Counted from the stretch's first letter, positions 35,278-44,976 are shown. The stretch is DNA of 64,000 nucleotides from Nostocales cyanobacterium (GCA_004292695.1 RDXV01000002.1:31984-95983); one strand, 5' to 3'. The notes: generated from the sequence alone by a model not told the origin. Numbers and translations: made by a program.

Positions 35278-37146
35278 ATGACCACAAAACTGTTAAACAA
35301 CCGCTATCAAGTTATTCAGGTACTCGGTTCAGGTGGGTTTGGGGAAACTTCCCTCGCAGAAGACATCCACCTTCCTTCTCGTCGTCGCTTTGTCATTAAA
35401 GAACTGAAACCTATTAATAATGATCCACAAACTTCTACCTTAATTCAACAAAGATTTGAAAGAGAAGCCGCAATATTAGAAAATTTGGGAGAAACTAGCG
35501 ATCAAATTCCTAAACTTTACGCCTATTTTCCCGAAAATGGTAAATTTTACCTGGTTCAAGAATGGATTCAAGGTCAAACCCTCAGCAGTATTATTGAAGC
35601 AAAAGGTAAAATCAGCGAACCCGTAGTTAGAGAAATTCTGATTAGTTTGCTGTCAGTGTTAGATTATGTCCACAGTAAGGGTATCATTCACCGGGACATC
35701 AAACCAGATAACATTATTCTCAGATCCCAAGATCGTAAACCTGTTTTAATTGATTTCGGTGCTGTTAAAGAAACCATCCGCACCGTGATCAATCCTTCCG
35801 GTAGTCCTGTACAATCAATCGTTATCGGTACTCCTGGTTATATGCCTAGTGAACAGGCGATCGGTCGTCCAGTGTATGCTACAGATATCTATAGTTTAGG
35901 CTTAACTGCCATTTATTTACTCACCGGTAAACATCCCCAAGAATTAGAAACCCATCCCCAAACCGGACAAATATTATGGCAACAATACGCAGCGGGTATA
36001 TCACCGGAAATGGTGCAAATACTTACACAAGCTATTGAACCACGACCAGGCGATCGCCACACCACAGCTAGTAAAATGCTAAATGCGTTAAAATCAATCC
36101 AAAATCCTACTCATCATCACCAACCTACCCAGCACCCTAGCAACGTCGCTACAATTAGTTTAAATCAATCCCCAGTCTATTCATCCGCTACAACGCCCAT
36201 TATTAGAGAAATTCCCAATCCTGTTAAACCACAAAAACCCTTTGTGATTATTGGTAGTGTCATTGTTGGTGGTTTAATTGGTGCTGTTGCAGTTTCCAGT
36301 GTTATCCGTCCTCCACAAAACACATCCTCAGTCGCTACAAATTCCACTGTAACTAAAGAAAACACCTCTTTAATAACACCAACAAACACCCAAGAAATAC
36401 CAAAAAATCCCCAAATTCCAGAACCAGAAACAACAATTTCTGAACCTCAAGAACCGCAGGAAATTAATTCCAATTCTTCACCCGTTAATCCCATTTCCCC
36501 AACACTAACAACACCACCAGAAACTAATCCCATTGTTGAAAATCCCATTATTGAAAATACTCCTGAATCTATAGTTACACCCACAATTGAACCGGAAATA
36601 CAACCCCAAGAAACTACACCAGAAATAGTAGAAGAATTTTCAGAAGAAAAGAAAAAACCCAAAAAAGAAAAGAAAAATAGATCAGAAGAAATTACTCCTA
36701 ACCAAAGTATTAATGTCCCTGCATTTCCCACAGGTGTATCAAGAAATAGAGTAGAAGCAGCATTAGGAAAACCCAAAAAAGATTCACGTGGTTTATGGCC
36801 AAATACCCGTGCAGTTTTATATGAAGTAGTACCAGATCAAATTGATTTAGGCTACCTTTTTGATCGTGATACAGGTAGACTCAGACAAACAGAGGTAGGA
36901 TTTGCAGGTAATGTTGATCCTCAAATAATGCAAACAACTTTAAATGGTATGTTAGCAGGACAAGCTACCCCAGAAATTCAACAAGGATTACAACAAATTC
37001 AACAACGTCAAACAGATAATTTTACCTTTAAAAAAGGTGGAGTCAAAGGTCAAATAATTCGCCAAAATTGCGGTTCAATTTACATGAGTGTTTGGGAAGC
37101 AGATTTACATGATTTTGTTGATCCTGCAACAGCTAACAAATGTTAA
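35278..37146 (+). CDS. Ser/Thr protein kinase with membrane span and cyanobacterial C-terminal domain
   Basis: 622 residues. Kinase 8-265 (LGSGGFGETSLA, VIKELKP, IHRDIKPDN, DFGAVKET, GTPGYMPSEQAIGRPVYATDIYSLG), membrane span about 322-342 (FVIIGSVIVGGLIGAVAVSSV), then a long P/T/E-rich linker (345-480) and a compact C-terminal domain (SINVPAFPTGVSRNRVEAALGKP ... GQIIRQNCGSIYMSVWEADLHDF). The C-terminal domain is one I have seen after cyanobacterial kinases but cannot name. The kinase part is very like the one at 32517, so the two are probably a duplication with different sensor ends. Confidence 0.92.
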   Translation: MTTKLLNNRYQVIQVLGSGGFGETSLAEDIHLPSRRRFVIKELKPINNDPQTSTLIQQRFEREAAILENLGETSDQIPKLYAYFPENGKFYLVQEWIQGQTLSSIIEAKGKISEPVVREILISLLSVLDYVHSKGIIHRDIKPDNIILRSQDRKPVLIDFGAVKETIRTVINPSGSPVQSIVIGTPGYMPSEQAIGRPVYATDIYSLGLTAIYLLTGKHPQELETHPQTGQILWQQYAAGISPEMVQILTQAIEPRPGDRHTTASKMLNALKSIQNPTHHHQPTQHPSNVATISLNQSPVYSSATTPIIREIPNPVKPQKPFVIIGSVIVGGLIGAVAVSSVIRPPQNTSSVATNSTVTKENTSLITPTNTQEIPKNPQIPEPETTISEPQEPQEINSNSSPVNPISPTLTTPPETNPIVENPIIENTPESIVTPTIEPEIQPQETTPEIVEEFSEEKKKPKKEKKNRSEEITPNQSINVPAFPTGVSRNRVEAALGKPKKDSRGLWPNTRAVLYEVVPDQIDLGYLFDRDTGRLRQTEVGFAGNVDPQIMQTTLNGMLAGQATPEIQQGLQQIQQRQTDNFTFKKGGVKGQIIRQNCGSIYMSVWEADLHDFVDPATANKC

Positions 37147-37155
37147 AGTTTTTTG

Positions 37156-37335
37156 TCTGAATCAGGATGTCCAGGATTTGAGGATGAACAGGATGTTATT
37201 TGATGATGGTTGGTTATGCACAAATCACTAAAAAACGAACCGCAAAGAACGCAAAGGACACGAAGGTAAGAGGTTTTAGAGATATCTTCCATTTTCATCC
37301 TGTACATCCTTTAATCGTGGTTATCCTGATTCAGA
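37156..37335. repeat. Fold-back dispersed element, copy 1 (13-bp terminal inverted repeats)
   Basis: 180 bp bounded by TCTGAATCAGGAT and its exact inverse ATCCTGATTCAGA. Inner arms are also partly inverted (GGATGTCCAGGATT / AATCGTGGTTATCC). The interior has GAACCGCAAAGAACGCAAAG and GGTAAGAGGTTTTAGAGA, shared with the copy near 38042-38220. The weak ORF at 37200 lies inside it and is not a gene. Confidence 0.8.
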
Positions 37336-37347
37336 TGAAATATCATC

Positions 37348-37911
37348 TTAACCCATCATTTTCAACCAAGCAAATATTTGATTAACTGTTAACTGTAAAT
37401 TGATTCCTTCTAAAACTGGTAACTGTTGATCACCTCTAAATAACTCCGGTTGTTGTTGGGGACGGAAAACCAAAATAGAACGATCTTCAGGATCTATTAA
37501 CCAACCTAACAAACAACCATGATTTAAACAATATAAAATATTATCTATAACGCGAGTTGAATTTTGTTCAGGAGAGAGAATTTCAATAGTCCAGTCTGGA
37601 GGGATGAAAAAATCATTAGGGACTTCACCTTCAGCAGTAAAGGAAATATTTGACCATTTGAAAACCGCGATATCAGGAACTACGGAACGCACACCAAAAC
37701 TACAACGCAACTCAGGAAAAGCATAAGCGATTTTTTCAGCTTCGGTGATATCGTTAATAGTATTGCATAGTCTTAATTGTAAGCGGCTATGTTTTCCTTT
37801 GGGCATGGGTTTAGTGATAATTTCCCCGTTGATATATTCCCTGACAGGTTTTGTTTCTGGGAGTTTGAGAAATTCTGCTAAGGTGAGGGATTGATTAATT
37901 ATTGTGGTCAT
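37348..37911 (-). CDS. Uma2 family (DUF820) putative endonuclease
   Basis: 187 residues. Motifs of this PD-(D/E)XK-like family: LTLAEFLKLPETKPVREYINGEI, PDIAVF and PPDWTIEILSPEQN, with E and D residues in the usual places, and GWLIDPEDRSILVFRP. Uma2 proteins are numerous in filamentous cyanobacteria; their role is not settled. It sits between two fold-back repeats, so it may have been carried or bounded by them. Confidence 0.9.
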   Translation of the reverse strand: MTTIINQSLTLAEFLKLPETKPVREYINGEIITKPMPKGKHSRLQLRLCNTINDITEAEKIAYAFPELRCSFGVRSVVPDIAVFKWSNISFTAEGEVPNDFFIPPDWTIEILSPEQNSTRVIDNILYCLNHGCLLGWLIDPEDRSILVFRPQQQPELFRGDQQLPVLEGINLQLTVNQIFAWLKMMG

Positions 37912-37961
37912 TATTTCTCAATCCTGTAAATAGGATATAATTATAGTTTAACCTTTTTTTG

Positions 37962-38450
37962 TCTGAATCAGGATGTCCAGGATTATAGGATTTTTAGGAT
38001 GTTATTGGATGAAGGTTGGTTATGCTTTCAGGATTTTTTTGTCTGAATCAGGATAACCAGGATTACAGGATTTTCTGGATGTTATTTAATGATGGTTGGT
38101 TACGCACAAGTCATGAAAGAATGAACCGCGAAGAACGCAAAGTACACGAAGGTAAGAGGTTTTAGAGAGATTGTCTGTTTTCATCCTCTACATCCATAAA
38201 TGTTAGTTGTCCTGATTCTCACCATCTGCGTCTATCTGCGTTTTTATCCTGTAAATCCTCAAATCTTGGTTATCGGGACTTAGGCAAATAAATTTTGACT
38301 TTTGACTTCCCGCTGGGTGTCCTGATTCAGAGAAATATTGACATCTAATAAATATGTGTGATACTTTAAAGTTAGAATAACATAAATCTATAACACCAAA
38401 CAAAAAATCCCATCCCGTACATCCTCAAATCCTGGATATCCTGATTCAGA
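37962..38450. repeat. Fold-back dispersed element cluster, copies 2-4
   Basis: Forward ends TCTGAATCAGGAT at 37962 and 38042; inverted ends at about 38208 (diverged), 38320 (TCCTGATTCAGA) and 38438 (ATCCTGATTCAGA). The interior of 38042-38220 repeats the GAACGCAAAG and GGTAAGAGGTTTTAGAGA blocks of copy 1. The cluster fills the whole gap between the Uma2 gene and the kinase; no other gene is seen in it. Confidence 0.75.
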
Positions 38451-38531
38451 CAGAAAAATTTGATCGCCTTCGGCGATAAGAAGGGAAAAGAGTAAGAAGA
38501 GAAGAGTGTAAGAGGGTAAAAGCGCAGAGGG

Positions 38532-40562
38532 CTACAAAGTCCTGGAGGAGAACACGACCCGAAAACCGTAGTAGTAGAGGCGGAGGACACGCGAATTCCT
38601 GCCACGGTTCGCAGACCGACAATTCCCGGCGATGAGGAGCCAAGAACCACCATGCAAGAGCTTTAATTCGCTCTTACTTGTCACAACACTGCCATCTGTA
38701 GGCGCATTATTATAGTTATTCACCCAATCATCCAAACACCACTCCCAAACATTCCCGTGCATATCATACAAACCAAAAGCGTTAGGGGGAAAAGAACCTA
38801 CATCAGTGGTTTGTTGACGATACAGACCTTTGGGGGCATCACCATAAGGGTAATTACCATCATAGTTTACCAGATCAGGGGTAATACTTTCACCAAAATA
38901 AAAAGGTGTAGTTGTTCCCGCTCGACAAGCATACTCCCATTCAGCTTCACTGGGTAATCTGTAGTTTTTTCCTGTTTTTTGGCTTAACCGCTGACAGAAA
39001 GTAACTGCATCATCCCAACTGACTTCTTCAACGGGGCGGTTTTCACCTTGGAAGTTAGAAGGGTTATTTCCCATAATAGCTTGATATTGTTTTTGTGTCA
39101 ATTGATATTTCCCGATAAAGAAACTAGGAACAGTCACTTGACGTTGGGGACCCTCATCCGACTCTCGTTGTGCTTCGCTTTCCGGTGAACCCATGTAGAA
39201 TGTTCCTCCTGGTATTTCCACCATTTCCAAAGTCACACCATTTCCCAAGTCTTCGGTAAAATATCGGGCTGAGGAGTTGCTTTTACTAATAATGCTTCCT
39301 GTAGAGTCGGTTCTGACAACTTCAAAATTAAAGGTTGAGAGAGAGTTTGAGGAAGTTTGATTTTCAGGAGTTGGTGTATTTTCAGGAGTTGGTGTATTTG
39401 TAGAAGTTGTAATTTCAGAAGTTTGATTTTTACGACTTGGAAATAAATCTCGTCCGACAACAGCAATAGTGATACCACCGATAAATAAAGATGGATAAAC
39501 TAAGAAATTTCTGCGGGTGATATTTCCTGAACTTGTTGATTTTTGGGAACTTTGATTTTGAGAACTTCCTGATTTTCGAGAAGATTGATTTTGATAACTT
39601 TGATTTTGAGAACTTTGATTTTGAGAACTTCCTGAATTTTGAGAACTTTGATTTTGAGAACTTCCTGATTTTCGAGAAGTTGGAATTTGTAAAACTTGTA
39701 AAAGTCCCTCACAGGACTGATAACGGTTTTGATATTCTAACTGTAATAACTTATCTAAAATCTTACCCAACTCTACACTAACAGGTTGATTGAGATGATC
39801 ACGCCATTTTTGCACCCAAGCATAACCTTGTTTTTTCCATAAATTCCAAGGATGCACCCTCGTCATTAAATGAAAACAACTCGCACCCACACTATATAAA
39901 TCACTCGCGGGATAAACAAGTTTATCTTCCATTTGTTCCAGGGAAGCATAACCATAACTCCCAATCACCGTACCTGGACGCATTGTACCCTGAAGTTTTT
40001 TAGATGCTCCAAAATCAATCAAAAATAATTTCCCATCACTGCGACGACGCATAATGTTTTCTGGTTTAATGTCGCGGTGAATGATATCTTGATCATGGAC
40101 TGTTTGCAAAACTGGTAAAATCTCCAGTAACAACTTACGGATTTTCTGCTCATCAAAAGTTGCACCGTTCGCTAACTCAATTAATAAATTTTCCCCATCA
40201 ATAAAATCTTGAATTAAATATAGATATCCCTCTTCTTCAAAATATGCCTGAAGTCCAGGAATTTGCGGATGATTAAGTTGTTGTAATCTTCTCGCTTCCT
40301 CCTCGAATAACTCCGTCGCTTTTTTTAAAGCATAGGTACTTTGGGTTTGGGGTGCAAATTGTTTAATCACACACCTTTCATTTAATTTATCAATATCTTG
40401 GGCTAAATAAGTCTTCCCAAAACCTCCACTCCCCAAAGGTTTAACCGGACGATAACGGTTTTTGAGGATAACCAAAGGAACACCACAATGAGGACAAAAT
40501 TTTGTTCCCACTGGTACAGGTGGGTTATGACAGTCTGGGTTCAGACAACATATCTGATTCAT
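38532..40562 (-). CDS. Ser/Thr protein kinase fused to formylglycine-generating-enzyme-like domain
   Basis: 676 residues. Order: zinc ribbon (CLNPDCHNPP...KFCPHCGVPL, residues 5-30), kinase (LGSGGFGKTYLA, CVIKQF, IHRDIKPENIM, DFGASKKLQGT, 35-290), a low-complexity S/Q/N linker of SSQNQ units (about 295-345), a membrane span (FLVYPSLFIGGITIAVVG), and a C-terminal FGE/sulfatase-modifying-factor domain (MVEIPGGTFYMGSPESEAQRESDEGPQRQV ... FRLPSEAEWEYACRAGTTTPF ... HGNVWEWCLDDW ... YYGFRVVF). The FGE-like part is probably a binding or sensor module in kinases of this type. Kinase catalytic residues are intact. Confidence 0.93.
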   Translation of the reverse strand: MNQICCLNPDCHNPPVPVGTKFCPHCGVPLVILKNRYRPVKPLGSGGFGKTYLAQDIDKLNERCVIKQFAPQTQSTYALKKATELFEEEARRLQQLNHPQIPGLQAYFEEEGYLYLIQDFIDGENLLIELANGATFDEQKIRKLLLEILPVLQTVHDQDIIHRDIKPENIMRRRSDGKLFLIDFGASKKLQGTMRPGTVIGSYGYASLEQMEDKLVYPASDLYSVGASCFHLMTRVHPWNLWKKQGYAWVQKWRDHLNQPVSVELGKILDKLLQLEYQNRYQSCEGLLQVLQIPTSRKSGSSQNQSSQNSGSSQNQSSQNQSYQNQSSRKSGSSQNQSSQKSTSSGNITRRNFLVYPSLFIGGITIAVVGRDLFPSRKNQTSEITTSTNTPTPENTPTPENQTSSNSLSTFNFEVVRTDSTGSIISKSNSSARYFTEDLGNGVTLEMVEIPGGTFYMGSPESEAQRESDEGPQRQVTVPSFFIGKYQLTQKQYQAIMGNNPSNFQGENRPVEEVSWDDAVTFCQRLSQKTGKNYRLPSEAEWEYACRAGTTTPFYFGESITPDLVNYDGNYPYGDAPKGLYRQQTTDVGSFPPNAFGLYDMHGNVWEWCLDDWVNNYNNAPTDGSVVTSKSELKLLHGGSWLLIAGNCRSANRGRNSRVLRLYYYGFRVVFSSRTL

Positions 40563-41115
40563 AGATTGGGGTAGATACGTTGAAATTTAGGATACCTACA
40601 ATAATATACTCGCTAATTACGCAATTATAATGTTTTACTTCTTTGCATCCTAACGTTTTAACGTCAGTTCCTTAACAATTCTTATTGTGATTTGCCCCCA
40701 AAAAACCAAAGAAAGTTTCAACACCTTGTTTTACCCCAAAATTATTGAGAATACTTGCGAATGACCTAACGTAAGATCAAGGGTCTTGACTTCTGAAAGG
40801 GTTGTGATATGATAGTCTTACGGATAATCCAAGGGAGATGTATATTTAAAATCTAAAATAACCTAAAAACCGGATATTGAAATTATACTATTATATTACG
40901 TAAAGGTAACTTCTCTGTCATAGCTTCTGTGCAAGATTAAATAAACATTGTATTGTATTGTTATTAAACATCTTGAACCAAAACAACCAATTACGTAGGG
41001 GCAAACCCCCTGTGGTTGCCCTAAAAATAAATCTGGGTAAACCCCCTGTGGTTGCCCTAAAAATGGGGGTAGGCACGGAGGCACTACCCCTACATCATTA
41101 ATTCATAATTACGAA
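40563..41115. other. Intergenic region; dispersed GC-rich repeat near 41000-41090
   Basis: No convincing gene. 40996-41098 has two copies of AACCCCCTGTGGTTGCCC followed by a GGGGTAG hairpin, a family of GC-rich repeats that stands out from the AT-rich surroundings. The rest contains the upstream region of the divergent kinase. Confidence 0.6.
41059..41090 (-). terminator. Rho-independent terminator of the rplJL unit
   Basis: On the minus strand GGGGTAG (41090-41084) pairs with CTACCCC (41072-41066), followed by CATTTTT. It lies about 25 bp after the rplL stop and is part of the dispersed GC-rich repeat. Confidence 0.7.
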
Positions 41116-41505
41116 TTACTTAATGGATACAGTACCACCAGCTTCAGTAATACGTTTCTTGATATCTTCAGCGATATCTTTAGCAACAGCTTCTTTGATG
41201 GGCTTAGGAGCAGCTTCTACCAAGTCTTTAGCTTCTTTTAGACCCAAACCAGTGATTTCACGAACGATTTTGAGAACAGCAATCTTCTTATCAGCAGGTA
41301 CAGCTTCCAGAATTGCGTCAAATTCGGTTTTCTCTTCTACAGCTTCAGCAGGAGCAGCACTAGGAGCAGCCATCATCATCATACCGCCAGCAGGAGCAGC
41401 AGCACTTACACCAAAGGCTTCTTCAATTTGCTTAACTAATTCAGAAGCTTCTAATAAGGTTAAGGATTTTAACTGTTCGAGAATTTGATCGGTTGCAGCA
41501 GACAT
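41116..41505 (-). CDS. rplL: 50S ribosomal protein L7/L12
   Basis: 129 residues. N-terminal dimerisation helices ([29 protein letters not shown]), an Ala-rich hinge ([24 protein letters not shown]) and the C-terminal factor-binding domain ([47 protein letters not shown]). It forms the stalk that recruits translation GTPases. It is the last gene of the rplJ-rplL unit, 99 bp after rplJ. Confidence 0.98.
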   Translation of the reverse strand: MSAATDQILEQLKSLTLLEASELVKQIEEAFGVSAAAPAGGMMMMAAPSAAPAEAVEEKTEFDAILEAVPADKKIAVLKIVREITGLGLKEAKDLVEAAPKPIKEAVAKDIAEDIKKRITEAGGTVSIK

Positions 41506-41604
41506 TGATGTAACTCCTAAAAATGTTTGAATTTTTGATTAGTTATTAGTTACTTAGTTTTCACTAACAACATTGAACTAACGGAATGAACTAACGGAAA
41601 AGAT

Positions 41605-42138
41605 TTATTCAGCAGCAGCGCCGTCTTTTTCAGACACAGCTTGTACAGCACGAGCCAAAGAACTGGGAACTTCGTTGATACCCACAGCCACTTTTGTAGC
41701 CAAGGCGTTGATAGCTCCAGCAATTTGCGCCATAAGTTGTTCTTTAGATGGCAAGTCACCAAGTGCTTTGACATCTGCTTCTTTCAACAAGCGCCCTTCC
41801 ATCACACCACCGCGAAGTTCGGTCTTCTTGGTAGCTTTTTGGAATTCTTGGTAAGCTTTAATTGCTGATAAATCTTCTTTAACTAACAAAAAGGCTGAAG
41901 AACCTTTAAGTAGTTCTGACATTGGTTGCCATTGTTCATATTCCTGAATGGCAATGTTCATAAAGGTGTTTTTTGTCACCTTACAAACAGCACCACTAGG
42001 ACGCAAGCGCTTTCTCAAGTCTGTGATTTCAGCAACTGTTAAGCCTTGGTAATCAATTACCAGTGCCAAAGTTGACTCACTTAAAGTTCCCTTGAGGTCA
42101 GCAACTATTTCCTGTTTGTTTTCTAACGTTCTACCCAT
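41605..42138 (-). CDS. rplJ: 50S ribosomal protein L10
   Basis: 177 residues ([18 protein letters not shown] ... [21 protein letters not shown] ... [11 protein letters not shown]). It anchors the L7/L12 stalk to 23S rRNA. A strong ribosome-binding site GGAGGTGA precedes the ATG. A structured leader lies far upstream (42395-42548) and is separated from the start by 200 bp of heptamer repeats, an unusual arrangement. Confidence 0.97.
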   Translation of the reverse strand: MGRTLENKQEIVADLKGTLSESTLALVIDYQGLTVAEITDLRKRLRPSGAVCKVTKNTFMNIAIQEYEQWQPMSELLKGSSAFLLVKEDLSAIKAYQEFQKATKKTELRGGVMEGRLLKEADVKALGDLPSKEQLMAQIAGAINALATKVAVGINEVPSSLARAVQAVSEKDGAAAE

Positions 42139-42164
42139 TCTTACTTCACCTCCAAGGGCAAATC

Positions 42165-42375
42165 TCAGTTATCAGTTACCAGTTATCAGTTACCAGTTAT
42201 CAGTTATCAGTTATCAGTTATCAGTTACCAGTTATCAGTTATCAGTTATTACTGTTCACTGTCCACTGTTCACTGTCCACTGTTCACTGTCCACTGTCCA
42301 CTGTCAACTGTCCACTGTCAACTGTTCACTGTTCACTGTTCACTGTCAACTGTCACCTGTCACCTGTCACCTGTT
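42165..42375. repeat. Long STRR array inside the rplJ leader (AGTTATC/AGTTACC, TGTCCAC/TGTTCAC)
   Basis: About 30 heptamer units: a block of CAGTTATC-type repeats (42165-42248), then CACTGTC/CACTGTT and CACCTGT units. It lies between the attenuator-like hairpin and the L10 start, so the transcript carries the whole array. Confidence 0.92.
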
Positions 42376-42384
42376 TACTGACTT

Positions 42385-42425
42385 GCCGAAAACAACAAAC
42401 CCCAGCAATCTCGGCCGGGGTTTCA
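42385..42425 (-). terminator. Attenuator-like hairpin in the L10 leader
   Basis: Minus strand AAACCCC (42423-42417) pairs with GGGGTTT (42403-42397) around CGGCCGAGATTGCT-like loop, followed by GTTGTTTT. It has the shape of an intrinsic terminator between rplA and rplJ and fits L10 autoregulation. Confidence 0.65.
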
Positions 42426-42548
42426 CAGAAGTATTTCTCATACTGTCGTTGCTATCTTTTAGTTAAGCAAACTTCAGTCATTTCAAATTACTACCTCGGC
42501 AGGATATTTAAGCTATTAGCACCTGCTGTCTCCGGCTTTGCTTATTAA
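42426..42548 (-). promoter_or_regulatory. Ribosomal protein L10 leader
   Basis: Read on the minus strand, GCCGGAGACAGCAGGTGC is followed by TATCCTGCCGAGG, which forms the conserved kink-turn-containing stem recognised by L10-L12 complexes in many bacteria. It sits upstream of rplJ as expected. Binding of free L10 would favour the downstream attenuator. Confidence 0.8.
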
Positions 42549-42640
42549 ATTTTGGTTATTGGTATTTGTTCATTAGTCATTGGTCATTGGTTTATATTCA
42601 CCAATTACCCATTACCAATTACCCATTACCCATTACCCAA

Positions 42641-43357
42641 TTATGCAGCGTCAGTTATTTTTAAATCTCTTAGGGCGTTAATATCTACTTTGATAGAAGG
42701 ACCCATTGTGGCAGAAACGTATATTGTCCGCCAGTAACGACCTTTAGCACCTGAAGGACGGTTGCGGTCAATTGTCTCTTGTAATGCTTTGAGGTTGACT
42801 AGCAAATCTTCAGCAGCAAAAGACGCTTTTCCAAACATAACATGAACAATACCAGTTCGATCAGCACGGAATTCTAATTTACCTGCTTTGAATTCTGAGA
42901 TCGCACTAGCAATATCAAATGTCACTGTACCACCTTTTGGTGATGGCATCAAGCCACGAGGACCTAATAACTTACCTAATTTAGCTACCTGGGGCATCAT
43001 ATCAGGGGTAGCAATTAGTTTATCAAAGTCCATCATGCCTTTTTGGATATCGTCAATCAGTTCCTCTGAACCGGCGATATCCGCACCAGAGTTAGATGCT
43101 TCTGTAACTTTCTCACCTCTAGCAATGACAGCTACCCTAACAATTTGACCTGTACCTTTAGGTAGTGCCACAGTTGTTCTTAACTGTTGGTCTGTGTATT
43201 TAGGATCAATACCTAATCTAATGTGCGCTTCCGCAGCTTCAGGAAACTTAGCTGTTGCTGTCTCTTTTAACAGTGCTAATGCTTCTATTGGTGCGTAGTC
43301 TTTATCTTCTACTTTTTCCAGTAACGCCTGTAAGCGTTTTGATACTTTCTTGCCCAT
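42641..43357 (-). CDS. rplA: 50S ribosomal protein L1
   Basis: 238 residues ([36 protein letters not shown] ... [15 protein letters not shown] ... [14 protein letters not shown]). It binds the L1 stalk of 23S rRNA and its own mRNA. It is preceded by GGAGT before the ATG. The stop TAA is the first triplet of a TAATTGG/GTAATGG repeat array. Confidence 0.97.
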   Translation of the reverse strand: MGKKVSKRLQALLEKVEDKDYAPIEALALLKETATAKFPEAAEAHIRLGIDPKYTDQQLRTTVALPKGTGQIVRVAVIARGEKVTEASNSGADIAGSEELIDDIQKGMMDFDKLIATPDMMPQVAKLGKLLGPRGLMPSPKGGTVTFDIASAISEFKAGKLEFRADRTGIVHVMFGKASFAAEDLLVNLKALQETIDRNRPSGAKGRYWRTIYVSATMGPSIKVDINALRDLKITDAA

Positions 43358-43504
43358 TTTTTACTCCTGGGGTGATCTCGAAGTGTTTGACTTCTCCCCC
43401 GATACAATTTTCGATTTTAGATTTTGGATTTTAGACTTTTGTCAGTTGTCAATGATCAGGTTTCATATTTTTACTTACTGTCACCTATCACCGTCAACCG
43501 TCAC

Positions 43505-43930
43505 CTAATCCTTAATTGTGACACCCATATTTCTCGCTGTTCCTGCCACAATATTCATCGCTGCTTCGATGTCATTTGCGTTAAGGTCAGGGAGTTTTGT
43601 TTGGGCAATTTCCCGCAACTGGTCTTTGGTAATAGTCCCAACTTTTTTCTTGTTGGGTTCGTTAGAACCTCTTTCAATTTTCGCTGCCTTGCGAATTAAT
43701 ACAGATGCTGGAGGTGTTTTGAGTACAAAGGTAAAACTCCGGTCTTCAAATACCGAAATTTCTACAGGTACAACCATTCCAGCTTGATCAGCTGTCTTAG
43801 CGTTGTACTCTTTGCAGAACATCATGATGTTCACACCATGCTGACCCAATGCTGGACCAACTGGGGGTGCTGGGTTGGCTTTTCCAGCATTCAGCGCCAG
43901 CTTAATGACCGCTACTACTTTCTTCGCCAT
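43505..43930 (-). CDS. rplK: 50S ribosomal protein L11
   Basis: 141 residues ([42 protein letters not shown] ... [16 protein letters not shown]). It sits at the GTPase-associated centre. It begins 9 bp after nusG ends, so it is in the same transcript; a gap of 147 bp with short repeats separates it from rplA. Confidence 0.98.
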   Translation of the reverse strand: MAKKVVAVIKLALNAGKANPAPPVGPALGQHGVNIMMFCKEYNAKTADQAGMVVPVEISVFEDRSFTFVLKTPPASVLIRKAAKIERGSNEPNKKKVGTITKDQLREIAQTKLPDLNANDIEAAMNIVAGTARNMGVTIKD

Positions 43931-43939
43931 TTACTTTGA

Positions 43940-44569
43940 TTAGCTCTGTTTTTCTACCTGATTAAATTCTAATTCTACCGGTGTATCCCGTCCGAAAATC
44001 GAGAGTAGAGCTTTTAGTTTACTCCGTTCTGGCGAAACTTCAATCACTTCACCTTCAAAATCCTTGAACGGACCGGAAAGAACTACTATCTTATCACCTG
44101 TAGCCATATCAATTTTGACTACTGGCTCTTGTTCTGTGGTTTGTTTGAATATCCGTTCTACTTCTGAGTGACTTAAAGGTACTGGCTTAACGTGACCACG
44201 ACCACGACCGCTACCACGCTTTTGCTCTGCGCCTACAAAGTTAATTACATGAGTAGTGTTTCTCACTACCTGCCATGTATCATCACTCATGATCATCCTT
44301 ACCAGCACATACCCAGGAAAAATCTTTTCCTCTGATGGCTGACGTTTACCATCTTTACGGAGTTTCACCGTCGGGGTGTGTGGAATTTCCACAGCAATGA
44401 TCTGATCAGCTACATCAAAAGTTTGGATGCGCTGCTCTAAGTTTGTTTTTACCCGCTTCTCACAACCAGAGGCTACTTGCACCGCATACCAGCGTGCTTC
44501 TTTGGACACTGTTCCTAGTGCTTCCTCTGAGTGCGTCGCATCTCTTGGTTCGTCTGTTGCAGAATTCAT
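43940..44569 (-). CDS. nusG: Transcription termination/antitermination factor NusG
   Basis: 209 residues. I chose the ATG at 44569 because it overlaps the secE stop as TGATG; a longer frame from a TTG at 44593 would start inside secE. The NGN domain (RWYAVQVASGCEKRVKTNLEQRIQT ... IFPGYVLVRMIMSDDTWQVVRNT) and the KOW domain (GDKIVVLSGPFKDFEGEVIEVSPERSKLKALLSIFGRDTPVELEF) are complete. The first 30 residues are an acidic extension common in cyanobacteria. Confidence 0.97.
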   Translation of the reverse strand: MNSATDEPRDATHSEEALGTVSKEARWYAVQVASGCEKRVKTNLEQRIQTFDVADQIIAVEIPHTPTVKLRKDGKRQPSEEKIFPGYVLVRMIMSDDTWQVVRNTTHVINFVGAEQKRGSGRGRGHVKPVPLSHSEVERIFKQTTEQEPVVKIDMATGDKIVVLSGPFKDFEGEVIEVSPERSKLKALLSIFGRDTPVELEFNQVEKQS

Positions 44570-44790
44570 CAGAATACCTGTTTCGCTGCCCAAGCAAACA
44601 ATCCATCCACCAAATATATCAAAGATGCGGAGAGTGTCACCATTAATAACACAGCGGCTGATTCGCTCACTAACTGCTTCCGACTAGGCCAAACTACTTT
44701 GTCAAGTTCTTCTTTTGCTCCTTGTACAAAGTTGTTCACACTAAACCCATTGTCAGGTGATGCAATTTCCGCTTCATTTTTTTTAGCCAC
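44569..44790 (-). CDS. secE: Preprotein translocase subunit SecE
   Basis: 73 residues: a polar head (AKKNEAEIASPDNGFSVNNFVQGAKEELDKVVWPSRKQL) and one C-terminal membrane span (SAAVLLMVTLSASLIYLVDGLFAW). The VVWPSRKQL amphipathic motif is diagnostic. It overlaps nusG by one base. SecE is part of the SecYEG channel in plasma and thylakoid membranes. Confidence 0.96.
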   Translation of the reverse strand: MAKKNEAEIASPDNGFSVNNFVQGAKEELDKVVWPSRKQLVSESAAVLLMVTLSASLIYLVDGLFAWAAKQVF

Positions 44791-44976
44791 TGTCGTTGTA
44801 CCCCCCGTTTCTTACTTTGCTTTACCTTGTTATTTTGCACCAAGGTTTGCAGTTTCGACCAGTTTGATATTTACAAGAAAGCCACAAGTAAAAAAATAAT
44901 AAACCCGAAATAATTAACGCTGGTTGCTATTTTAGCAGTCGCGCCATTGCTTCGGGCTATATTTTTTGCCTTTCAG

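Noticed and set aside
37200..37385. 61-aa ORF after the second kinase
   Set aside because: It lies within the fold-back repeat and its frame follows the repeat sequence.
39533..39781. ORF rich in FENFDFEN on the plus strand
   Set aside because: It is the antisense reading of the SSQNQ linker of the kinase gene.
40896..41084. 62-aa ORF with repeated GQPQGV segments
   Set aside because: The coding pattern is produced by the two GC-rich dispersed repeat copies; no homologous look.
42165..42375. Possible CRISPR array (regular short repeats)
   Set aside because: Units are heptamers with no unique spacers and no 24-37 bp repeat; these are STRR.
44531..44899. 122-aa plus-strand ORF over secE/nusG
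   Set aside because: Shadow of well-supported genes on the other strand.
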